The position numbers were made by a program, and so were the translations under genes. The notes beneath the pieces were generated by a model, which saw only the letters and a list, made by a program, of their open reading frames with translations, was not told the origin of the DNA and did no database searches. From Ryuthela nishihirai (Eukaryota; Arthropoda; Arachnida; Araneae; Heptathelidae), in contig JAWZYU010000024.1 of assembly GCA_038380435.1 (NCBI GenBank), forward strand, positions 52,104,613-52,168,612: a stretch of DNA of 64,000 nucleotides, in the 5' to 3' direction. This document shows, one piece after another, positions 32,627-42,723 of this stretch (its first letter is position 1; the number at the start of each line of letters is the position of its first letter).

Positions 32627-32762
32627 CAGTCGCTCAAAAAAGTATCCGAACACTATGGTTAATTACAGAATTCAAAAAAAATATCTGGCAACGATTTTTT
32701 TAGAAATTAGTGATCTGGCAACTTTCGTGTCACGTGACACGAAGGTTGCCAGATCACAATTT
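32627..32762 (+). mobile_element. foldback MITE, truncated after the centre
   Basis: TA (32625-32626), left arm, centre GTCACGTGAC, and the first 20 or so bases of the right arm ending CCAGATCAC. It lies about 20 bp after the previous partial MITE, in the same orientation. Confidence 0.85.
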
Positions 32763-33251
32763 TCCGTGCCGATTAGAGAAATAAACTGGGCACAATCGTA
32801 AAAATTATATATAGGGAAATATATGACATTAAACCATTTTTGTTTTAATTATATCTATTAAAAACGTTCTTCGAAGTTATAATTATTTAAAGAGAAATCT
32901 TAAATCTTAATATTAACTTGAATAGAAAATACTAGATACGATTCCTAAAAAAAGACATTAAAAACACTACTGGCGAATCACTCTCGAGAATCACTGGAAA
33001 AATTAATCAAAAGCTAAATAACGTTTATTGATTTTAATTACAAAACGATGTTCAAAAGGTAGAAACAATTTATTTCTCTTGTTTTTTTTTTCTCAATTAT
33101 ATGCAAAATATATAACCGATATAAATTTTGCTGACTGCAGGGATCATTGTTACTCTTTCGGATGCCATCCAAAATATTTAAATTCAGTGATTCAGTGCTA
33201 TTTTTCGAAACAAATTATCTTCCATAACACACAGAATGACCCAAAATGGGG

Positions 33252-33650
33252 TTGTTGGGTTGTTTTACCTCTGAGCGGCACTTTTTTGCACACCATGGGC
33301 TAAATGGCCAGGCCACAAGGACCCGAAGGCTCAGAGAAGGTTGGGGGAGGGGATCCACTGGAACAGCTGTTGGGAGACAGATGGTAGCCTCCCGTCAAGG
33401 CCATTCAGTGTGTTCTTTAACGTGCACAGGGTATGGCTCTCCCGCACACGGGACCACGGCGTAACGTCCCATCCGACGGACGGCGGCCTTTCCAAGCCCA
33501 TCGGTGTCCCCTACTGACCGTGGGCAGGGCGGGGAATTTTTTGCGGAGATAAATCTCAACGCTGACCCAGCTGGGACTCGAACCTGGGAACTACAGATTA
33601 CGAGCCTGGCGCGCTACCGACTGAGCCCCCCCCCCCCCCCCCAAAAAAAA
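33252..33650 (-). mobile_element. SINE1, full-length, minus strand
   Basis: Tail to head, the head ending in a C run and A run. Target duplication AAAATGGGG at 33243-33251 and 33651-33659. Confidence 0.9.
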
Positions 33651-33924
33651 AAAATGGGGAGGGAGAAATTCAGTCACAGACCGAACAAAATACGTTTTAA
33701 GTTTTCCTCCAGATATTCGGGAAATTCTCTATTCATCTGTAATCAGAATGTATTTTTAAACATTTTTTTCTATATAACTGTTTTATTATTATTAATACAA
33801 AAAAAATTCGAATTTTGGAATGGCTGCTAAAAAACACTGATATCTCCACTTGGCGTTTACTTCGAATATATCTCAAAAACGGAAAAGATGTCTTATGCAA
33901 GAATACAGTTTTTCAAATTCGAAG

Positions 33925-34256
33925 GTTCGAGTCCCAGCTGGGTCAGCGTTGAGATTTATCTCCGCAAAACTCCCCGCCTTGCCCACGGTCAGTAGGGGAC
34001 ACTGATGGCTTGGAAAGACCGCCATCGGTCGTAGGTGACGTCAAGCCGTGGCCCCGTGTGGGGGAGAGAGCCATACCCTGTGCACGTTAAAGAACACGCT
34101 GGATGGCCTTGATGGGAGGATACCATCTGTCTCCCAACAGCTGTTCCAGTGGGTCCCCTCCCCAAACCTTCTCTGAACCTACGGGGTCCTTGTGACCTGG
34201 CCATTTAGCCCATGGTGTGCAAAATAGTGCCGCTCAGAGGTAAAACAACCCAACTG
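33925..34256 (+). mobile_element. SINE1, 5'-truncated in the T-arm, plus strand
   Basis: Starts GTTCGAGTCCCAGCTGGGTC. Target duplication AAATTCGAAG at 33915-33924 and 34257-34266. A truncated copy with a clean duplication points to incomplete target-primed reverse transcription. Confidence 0.93.
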
Positions 34257-34448
34257 AAATTCGAAGATAAAGACCCAATTAGTGAGAGAAAGCACGAATA
34301 TACAGCAGCGCTGACCTAACTGATCACGTGACCAACGAACGGAAATGCGATCATCCGCGATACCAAAAAAAAAGTCTTCTGCAGAAGGAAATCATTCCTG
34401 CCTGTATCCTTTGCTCTTGGAAACGATGATCAAACTCAAAACTAGATC

Positions 34449-34726
34449 TCTCCGCAAAACTCCCCGCCCTGCCCACGGTCAGTAGCGGACACCGATGGGC
34501 TTGGAAAGGCCGCCGTCCGTCGGATTGAACGTTAAGCCGTGGCCCCGTGTGTGGGAGAGACATACCCTGTGCTGGATGGCCTTGACGGGAGGCTACCATC
34601 TATTTCCTAACAGCTGTTCCAGTGGGTCTCCCCTCCCCCAACCTTCTCTGAGCCTTCGGGGTCCTTGTGACCTGGCCATTTAGCCCATTGTGTGCAAAAA
34701 AGTGCCGCTCAGGGGTAAAACAACCC
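34449..34726 (+). mobile_element. SINE1, 5'-truncated after the head, plus strand
   Basis: Starts at TCTCCGCAAAACTCCCCGCC with no tRNA-like head. It lacks GCACGTTAAAGAACAC (GTGCTGGATGG), and its tail is AACAACCC. Probable target duplication AAAACTAGATC / AAAACCAGATC. Confidence 0.88.
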
Positions 34727-34737
34727 AAAACCAGATC

Positions 34738-35211
34738 CTCGAGGAAGTACCGAAAATTCCTTTGAAAGATTCACTAAATATTTAAAATTTCAATTCACAG
34801 TAATTTTTGAGAGATAATACTCACCCATGAAATGTTAAACTCAAATCAATAGCAAATTGCAGAGAAAATAAAGGAGACCAAATAAAATAATACTTTACAA
34901 AAAAAAACTGGCGATATTTCTCCCTATCAGGATCCAATTTTGAAGCTGGTGGCATGCTTTTTTCATTCTAAGAGAAGAGAATTCAAAGAAAATCTATAAT
35001 TTTACATTAGCAATTTGAATCATGACGATTAATTTCATACGGAAAACTCTTCGTTCGATAAATTCCGTCTCTTACAAATAATTGCATTCTTACCTCGAAC
35101 CTTCTTCAATCACATCATGCAAATGCTAACTAACTGCATGGACATGCAAATATTCCTTATTACTGTCATTAAAACTATAATAAATACAATGCCAAAAATT
35201 ACATTGCAGTG
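34738..35211. other. AT-rich spacer
   Basis: No feature recognised. Confidence 0.4.
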
Positions 35212-35383
35212 ATAGAAACAATTTCTTTCCTGGAAAGGAACTAATAGTAACTTTCTCCACAAATTGCGAAATAATAACGATAACATTGGTTTCGGTAATA
35301 AAGGACTAGACAGAGATGATTTCTTTACTCAAAATAATTTAATGCGATATTTTTTTTTGCTCTGGGAAATAGAGGTTTAATGG
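35212..35383 (+). repeat. dispersed 177-bp segment, second copy
   Basis: Nearly identical to 9978-10154 (TTTCTTTCCTGGAAAGGAAC, TGCTCTGGGAAATAGAGGTT), again ending at the TA where a foldback MITE begins. Confidence 0.88.
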
Positions 35384-35385
35384 TA

Positions 35386-35522
35386 CAATCGCTAAAAAAA
35401 AATATCCGAACACTATGGTTGATTACAGAATTCAGAAAAAAATATCTGGCAATTTTTTTTTAGAAATTAGTGATCTGGCAACCTTCGTGTCACGTGATAC
35501 GAAAGTTGCCAGATCACTAATT
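35386..35522 (+). mobile_element. foldback MITE, right arm truncated
   Basis: Begins CAATCGCTAAAAAAAAATAT after TA, left arm and centre (GTCACGTGATAC, one arm mutated), and ends in the right arm at CCAGATCACTAATT. Confidence 0.85.
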
Positions 35523-35777
35523 CCCCCTCAGCTTTAAACAGACCCTCAGTTTTAAACAGAATTATGAATTTTCAATTCCAGAAAAAAAAATGTCTCCTAC
35601 CCAAAACCAAGCAATGTTGCTGATGCCACGGAGCAAAAAAAAAACTTATCACTAAATAATAGTTGCTTAATCAGTAAAATCCAAATACAACTGTAATTCT
35701 ACTGAATTTATCAAAGTTCATAATTTCAATCATCATCATCCTCAAGCAGCCCATGGGCTAATTTGTCATAATTCGGG

Positions 35778-35934
35778 CAGAGGCGGATTTATTGATAAGC
35801 GGACACTTTGGCTCCAACGCTACTGAAGGGCCCCCAAATCGGTCTGAGAATTTATAATTATTTGTTTTCTAAAAGTCCATCGGGTCCTAAGTGTTGTTTC
35901 GCTTAGGGCCCCTGGAAATCTAAATTCGCTACTG
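35778..35934. mobile_element. small hAT-like MITE (tentative)
   Basis: Imperfect terminal inverted repeats CAGAGGCGGATTTA and TAAATTCGCTACTG enclose 157 bp with GGGCCCCCA and TTAGGGCCCCTGG inside. Such GGGCCC-rich short elements with CAG ends are common among hAT non-autonomous elements. An 8-bp target duplication could not be confirmed. Confidence 0.45.
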
Positions 35935-37600
35935 AATTTAGGTATCTGTGTTCATATTACAAATGGCGTACCTAAGTGGGATGGGTTAAAAACACCCTGC
36001 TTTGAGGGCTTGAATAAGAAAAACTTTTTAAGGCAGTTTGGAAAATCAGAGATTAAATCATGTCAATCCCCCCCCCCCACCTCCCCATTAGAACTATTTG
36101 GGTAAGCCACTGGTTATATATATATAAAACATGTACATGTTTTAGTGATTAAGTGATATTTTTATTATTATTTAAACTGTTCATTGCAATGAAAAACAAC
36201 TATATAATTATTATATATTTCTGTGTAAAGCCTTTAAGTACTAATCTGGGACATTTAAGTACTAAAAATTTGCATCTGGTATTCCACTCAAATGTTATTG
36301 TAATAACTGAATCAGTTATAATGCAATCGCACTGAGTCAATTTTTCAACGGCTCGTGTACAATTAATATCATATATCTTTCTAAATAACAGTCCCTGTAA
36401 ACACATTTGTATGTATTACTTTCCGGCCATTGGATCTGCTTCTGAACGCATTAGTTGACTGGAGAATATTAGTAACTATAGTAAGCCTATACGTAGTGTA
36501 GAGTTTAAGAACATGTTTTCGCTTTGTATGGAAAATAATTAAAAACATTCAAGAATTTCAAAAAAAAAATAGTAACGGTTTCATCGTGAAGGGGAATTTT
36601 TTCCCACGAACTGCTCATCTCAAGCACATGCAGCAAATATTCATATCATTTTAATACTCCTCAATCATTTCCTTCTTTCACACACCCTACGTACACGCTC
36701 CGTTTGAAACAGAAGGAACAAAGTGTCGCTAGTCTTCCACGAAATCAGTAGACGCAGCAAACAGCCAACTGCAGTAGATGAAATGTTTCTGCTGCATTCG
36801 CTACAATAGCAGCACTTTATCCGCCAGTAGTACTCTGAATTGCTGCTCCTATCCCAGGCCATCTCCAAAGATGGCTGCCACGAAGTTGCGTTTGAAGCAA
36901 CTGATTATAGTCAGAAAGGAGTGAACTGCGGCTCTGCATTTCGCATAAGCGGTACATTTTTTGCAAACATTATTGCGGTGGTTAGATGGGATTCTGGGTA
37001 TTTGTAGAAAGCTGTTGGCAACAAGAGACGTCGGTGCCTACGATGGCGGAAAATGTTCTGTACTTTTGATCGCAGTATAATTCCTGCGGTTGCGGATTTA
37101 AAATTGATCCTGGTGCGGAACTGATGAATTATATCACTTCACTTTCATATGGAACGCTGATAAAATGATTCAGTTGAAACCTTTCAAAATTTCCGCCTAA
37201 AACATTAGAATTATCATTCGATCCAGGCCGTACCAGCAGCTCTGCATGCAATGCAGATGAGGCTATAGTAAACTATATATATATGAATAATTACTGATAT
37301 AAAATACCGGTAGTTGCGTAAAAACCACATTAAAGTAATATGTTAGTGTGCATATTGAGAAATTATGTATGTTATAAAACATTATTGATTTAATATACCG
37401 TAGTTTTGTAAAATAAAATCCTCCTTATTAAAGTAATATATCAATAGGCATATGAGAAATTATGCATTAATGTATGATTAATATATAGCACTTTCAAAAG
37501 GTTTTCCCTTCTACCAGTATTTTCATTTAGTAATTATGTAGTAAAGAATCACAGGATGTGTCCTGTAGACATGGAACTCATGAAATAATAAGCTGGAAAA
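35935..37600. other. spacer with a GC-richer stretch (36650-37260)
   Basis: The first part is AT-rich. From about 36650 to 37260 the sequence is GC-richer and free of known repeats. It contains AAAGATGGCTGCCACGAAG near 36870 and ACGATGGCGGAAAATG near 37040, both resembling the YY1 core AAGATGGCGGC common in promoters. Short frames start at both ATGs (17 and 8 codons). A promoter or first exon is possible but unproven. Confidence 0.3.
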
Positions 37601-37699
37601 AATTGGTTTTGCCATGAGTGGATTCGAACCCACATCTCCTGGAATCTACCCCCATTTCCAAGAGACGTGGGTTCGAATCCCACTCAAGGTAAAACCAAA
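37601..37699. repeat. inverted pair of tRNA-3'-half-like sequences
   Basis: Arms of about 42 bp (37601-37642 and 37658-37699) with a 15-base loop. Each arm contains a B-box/T-arm sequence (GTGGGTTCGAATCCCACTC in the right arm). The arms match at roughly 88-90%. The RNA would fold into one long hairpin. Confidence 0.85.
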
Positions 37700-38476
37700 T
37701 CCACTCAAGGAAATTATGTGTGTTTTGTTTCTATCAACCTCACCTGCATAATCAGTAGAATCGCTACTAACAGGTTTCCAAAATAATAACACCGTTCTAA
37801 ATACTGGTTTCACCAACTCTAGTTTAAACAGTGTTTTATCACAGAAAATGTTTCTAAATGCTCTATTCATGGAAATTGCGGAATGTCCCTTTCCACCCTC
37901 AATGTAAATTCTGAACTCTCCCAGATTTTTCGCTAATAGTATTAAATTTAAGTGCACAAAGGCTAAATGATCTACATCACTGTTTCTCAACCTTTAGCAA
38001 GCAGGAAAATATCTAAAGTTATTAGTCACTTTACAAGCAACACCTAACTTATGCAAAACACCTGACAGAAACTTTCACGACAACGTTTAGTATGTATCGG
38101 CTATAACGTTATAAATATCTCTACATTACGCATTTCTGTGAAAACGATCTAGGAAATCAATTTAAACAATTCTACTCGAATAAAATATATTTTTAACGCA
38201 AATTAAATACATACCTAATTATGTACACAATTCAAAATTTAAACTATTGTTACTCTAATCTACTGGGAATTTTGGGCTTGCAAAGTCCTAAATTATTCTT
38301 GTGGTTATATCAAAAAAAAGACAGCTTTACGAACCGGTTGGAAATTTCCTCATTTATGATTACCACAGAACATACTTTTTGCATAATTTTTCCTTAACTT
38401 GTGCAACACTCTCTTCATTCATATCATTGAGCTATATACGGAACTGGAGAGACTGCCTCTAATGCTTTGCCGGTGT

Positions 38477-38664
38477 ACAGTCGTTCAAAAACAGCTCCTG
38501 TCAGACCTCTGTGGCAAGCAGCTGTGTGAGGGGGCATTTTTTATATGGTTGATTACAGAATTTAGGAAAAATATCTGGCAACGATTTTTTTAGAAATTGA
38601 TGCCAGATATTGTTTCTGAATTCTGTAATCAACCATAGTGTTCGGATATTTTTCTGAGCGACTG
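38477..38664. mobile_element. chimeric MITE carrying a SINE2 tail fragment
   Basis: TA-flanked ends CAGTCGTTCAAAA and TTTCTGAGCGACTG. About 45 bp of SINE2 3' body (CAGCTCCTGTCAGACCTCTG to GTGAGGGGGCATTTT) replaces the outer left arm after the first dozen bases. The palindromic centre GTCACGTGAC is deleted. Confidence 0.85.
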
Positions 38665-39106
38665 TAAAAGTACGACTTGGGATATCGCTTAGTTTCTTCG
38701 AGCTTACGTGGCAAAACAGGTCTGCTCTACGTGTTAACCTACGGAAAATCGTATTTTATATTAGATTTATTTGTAATAAAATTTAATTATGGGAGAAGGT
38801 TTTGTTGATTTCGACTGTACCAATCACTGTGAAAAAGACTGTGAATTAATAATATTTCGCAGGTAACCACAAAATATATTTTTTGTCAATAAGGAAATGT
38901 ATCAATGTTAGCTAAAATGATATTCACGAAAGTATTTCGAATAAAATAGGAGTTTAAAAAACGACAGAAAGTCTTGATTTATTAGTATTTGGAACATAAT
39001 CCTAGAATTTCTTTATTTCTGGTTCAAAATATTTATTAATAGAGAAAGGTTAATTCGGAATTCTACGGTTTCCAAATGCGAAAATATATTGAGTCTTATG
39101 CTTAAA
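38665..39106. other. AT-rich spacer
   Basis: No feature recognised. Confidence 0.4.
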
Positions 39107-39303
39107 TTAAAAAATAAATAAATACCCCCTCAAGCAGCTGCTTGCCACAGAGGTCTGACAGTTTATATGCCACAGTAGAAGATCTGAGAGGATGGCAGGA
39201 CCTCAGCAGAAAACAACACGAACATCCATGCCTTACCCGGGGCTCGAACCCAGGTCCCGTAGATCAGTAGCCAAGCGCGCTAACCACTCGGCCACGGGAC
39301 GGC
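39107..39303 (-). mobile_element. SINE2, full-length, minus strand
   Basis: AATAAATAAATACCCCCTCA tail to the complete head CCACTCGGCCACGGGACGGC. The hairpin CTGACAGGAGCCTGTCAG has lost its right half (GTCTGACAGTTTATATG). Confidence 0.9.
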
Positions 39304-41084
39304 TAACTGCATGAAATTATAGGAATATACTCTAAAGCAATAAAGTGCAATTTAAAATAAATTATAATGTCTACATAAAATTAAATTTTTTACTATATTT
39401 AAAACACGTAAAAATATTTTTAAAAAATGATGTTAGGCGTTTTTTGATCAAATTAATCCACTTATTAGCGATTTAAAATTCAACATTAGCCAAATAGAAA
39501 TAAAACATTTTTTATAAAAAAATTTAATATAGAAAATATGAAAAGTATTATTAGAATATATTAAGAAATTTTTTAATATAAAAAAAAGCCTTCAGATGAA
39601 AAAGACAATAAAAGTATCTGAAATTAACTTTTCAAAAGGTTAATATATTTAATATTTTTGTTTTCTCAGAAAGGAAAAAAAATTCATATTTTACTGGTAG
39701 TTCAAACCTTGAAAACTTTGAAACAGTTTCTTCTATTCGGTGTTTATGACTCCTCCCGGATCTAAAAACATAGCATTTATTTGCTTGCAGAATTTTTTTT
39801 TGAAAATTTTTTTAGGTAAAATACTTCTGAAGGCTATCCTTTATAGTCTACCTTATTCATGTAGCCAATGGGAACATGAAAGAAAGCCATTATTATTAAT
39901 TATTTTTCTGATTAAATCCCGAGTTTTCCCATAGATTATCATTAAGGTACGTCTCTATTACCACCTGGACTAGGAAAATGCAATCGAAAAGCGACCTCAT
40001 TCATTCTCCGTAAAGTACTCCCTCCAGTTCCCTATGTAGCTAAATGATTCATATTGACCGCGTTCACATATCAGTTCGAGGAAATACGCGAAATTAAACG
40101 CAGTTGATGGATTTCAAGAGTTTTCCTGTGATGGTCAGGTGGTTCATAGCTTCCAAGGAAATTAATGATACTAGTCCCGTAAAGAACTTTAGTGCAGTGC
40201 TTCCCAAACTGAATGCAGCGAGGTCTAATGAAGGAAAAAATAAACAAATTTATGAATCAACAGAACGTTTTGGAGAAAACGTCTTTAATAGCCAAGAGAG
40301 GCAAAAGAATTCATATCGTTTGTGTTGCCAGATCGTATTACATTTGTTAAAATTTACAAACTATTAACATTTCATTAAAGTTTCAAATGCTCTTAACCGT
40401 AAAGAAGCGGCATCAAAACTACTAAAGGCAAATCCATGCGCTTTTATAAATGCGCCCTATTTCTCATACTTATAGTGTACGTAAGGTTGCCAAGTGTGCG
40501 GTTTTTGACCGGACAGTCCGGTTTTTGATGCGTTTGTTCGGCTGAAAAGTTTGAATCCAACAGGAACAAGAAATGTCTAGATTTCAGTATTAATATAAAA
40601 CAGAAAAAGTTTATAAGATTTTCATTGTGAAGCAGCATTCTGTTCAGTTTTTTATGGTCTAAATAAGATAAAATTATTTCAACATTAATTGATAAATCAT
40701 TAGTAGCGAAAATCAGTATAACTAAGAAGACAATTTCCACCAAATTATGACGTAAATAAATGTCCACATTGTGCAGACTACAGCCGTCTGAGAGTTTACA
40801 CAAAACGTGCGGCGTGAAGTATTGGTTTTTACAAATAAAAAAATATTATATTAATAAATGCTGCACGAAAGTTTGATGACGGACTTTATAAAATTTAACA
40901 AATATATATAGAATTCTCCCCGATAATTATATTTAAAACGACTGAATAACAGCAAAGGAAACCTCTCCAAAAAATGAAAGAATATGTTAATATAATTCGA
41001 AATGAGAAACACAATTTTCTTGGATTGTCAAGTGTACAAGTGAAGACAATTCTGAAGCAAGGTGCAAAACTGTGTAACATTAAT
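39304..41084. other. AT-rich spacer, no gene recognised
   Basis: Open frames at 40104-40367 (plus) and 40803-40444 (minus) show no domain or splice context. CAGTGCTTCCCAAACTG at about 40194 and GGTTGCCAAGTGTGCGG near 40484 look like ends of old DNA transposons (hAT style), but matching partners were not found. Confidence 0.4.
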
Positions 41085-41128
41085 TTTACTGTAAGTTATG
41101 ATGGCATGCCGTCATAACTTACAGTAAA
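41085..41128. repeat. 44-bp near-perfect palindrome
   Basis: TTTACTGTAAGTTATGATGG then CATGCCGTCATAACTTACAG then TAAA, self-complementary except for one mismatched pair. It could extrude a cruciform. It sits 8 bp upstream of a SINE2. Confidence 0.92.
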
Positions 41129-41136
41129 CTATATAT

Positions 41137-41335
41137 CCCGTGGCTGAGTGGTTAGCGCCTTTTGCTACTGATCTGAGAGACCTGGATTCGAGCCCCGGGT
41201 AAGGCATGGAATTTTGCTGTTTTTCTGCTGAGGTTCCGCCATCCTCACAGACCTTCTACTATGGCAAATTAACTGACAGACTCTTGTCAAACCTCTGTGG
41301 CAAGAAGCTGCTTGAGGGGATATTTATTTATTTCC
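41137..41335 (+). mobile_element. SINE2, full-length, diverged, plus strand
   Basis: CCCGTGGCTGAGTGGTTAGC head and GGATTCGAGCCCC B box, with body changes (GCAAATTAACTGACAGACTC). Ends CTTGAGGGGATATTTATTTA. Confidence 0.88.
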
Positions 41336-42520
41336 TTTTTTATTTATGATGGTATTAGATCGAGAATTTGTTCAAACAGTTTTGTCTTCCCAGAGTCGGG
41401 TTTTGTGGTTCACTTCATTTTCTGCGCGATCCTATGAAAATGATCACAAATTCACTGCTATCTGACGAAAGTATCAAGAGACAATATTAAAGATCATACT
41501 TTTGCAGAGATGGAAAAAGGAAGGGAAAAAACCGCACGCAATAGCATAATGAGATAAGGTGTATTTCCTTTTGGCTCATTGATCCATCGACAAGCCCTTC
41601 CATCTCTGATTGGCTCACAACCTTGGATCCCAGATTGAGAGCATGATGTCAGTCTTGGAGTTCTAAATGAATTCTTATAGTTTCTAAAAGTAGCAATTCT
41701 AAGAAAATAACATTGTTTAGCAATAATTTATAAAAAAAAACAGCAACAAATTCCTATTCTAAAATATCTACTTTGATTATTCAAATAACTTAAAAAGGTT
41801 TCTAGGCTATTTCGCTCTTTGTGGAATACTTAAATTAAATCTAACGAATATTCGCATTACGAAGACATTTAGCGGTTTAACTATTAATATACTTCAAAAT
41901 TCTGGCGATGAAGTCAAAGAATATTGTGGAAACGGCTACGACAAAATGTTACACACCTGACACTCTTTCTGTTCAAGCAGACAGTAGCAGATGAAAAAAA
42001 AAGCTAAAGTGTCTTTCAGCCGTATTTATATAGTTTTCTTTCAATTTGCATTTAAACTTTATCCGCAGTACAATAAAATTAGCTTTCAGCTGGTTTCCAG
42101 AAAATGTTTCAAACTGAAACATTTCATTTTAGGAGTTTTCGGTATCCTCTCATCAATGCATTCGAACCTTGATTTATTACAGCTAACTGCGAAATATAAG
42201 GCTTATGCATAGTTTTAGAAATATTTTAAAGGTATAATATATTATGAAATGTATATCCCTTTGCTGGTAGTGAAACTATATTGTACCAAAGTTTCAAATA
42301 TACACACCTTTGTTTTTGTTGGCCTTATTTGTGCAGATTTTCCTTTTCAACTATATTTTTTAAACTATTCGCAAATAAATGGTGCTCCTTCGCTTTCGAA
42401 AAAAATTTGAGTAACTTTACACTTAATCACCGTTTTCCCTGATTTCTACTTTTGAAGATTGTTTATCAGAAAATTTTTACATTATATGAAAGCGGAAAAA
42501 TGTTAAATATACATATGTAG
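41336..42520. other. AT-rich spacer
   Basis: No exon, RNA or known element recognised. Confidence 0.4.
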
Positions 42521-42723
42521 CCGTCCCGTGGCCGAGTGGTTAGCACGCTTGGCTACTGATCTACGGGACCTGGGTTCGAGCCACGGATAAGGCATGGATG
42601 TACGTGTCGTTTTTCTGCTGAGGTCCTGCCATCCTCACAGACCTTCTACTGTGGCATATAAACTGGCATGCTCCTGTCAGACCTCTGTGGCGAGCAGCTG
42701 CTTGAGGGGGTATTTATTTTTTT
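42521..42723 (+). mobile_element. SINE2, full-length, plus strand
   Basis: GCCGTCCCGTGGCCGAGTGG head through CTTGAGGGGGTATTTATTTT. Few changes from the family sequence, so relatively young. Confidence 0.92.

Noticed and set aside
39240..39303. Functional tRNA-Ser gene on the minus strand
   Set aside because: Same head occurs in all SINE2 copies, fused to the SINE2 body. It lacks the long variable arm expected of tRNA-Ser.
40444..40803. 119-codon minus-strand frame
   Set aside because: No domain or splice context. It begins beside a transposon-end-like sequence and has low-complexity hydrophobic stretches typical of AT-rich DNA.
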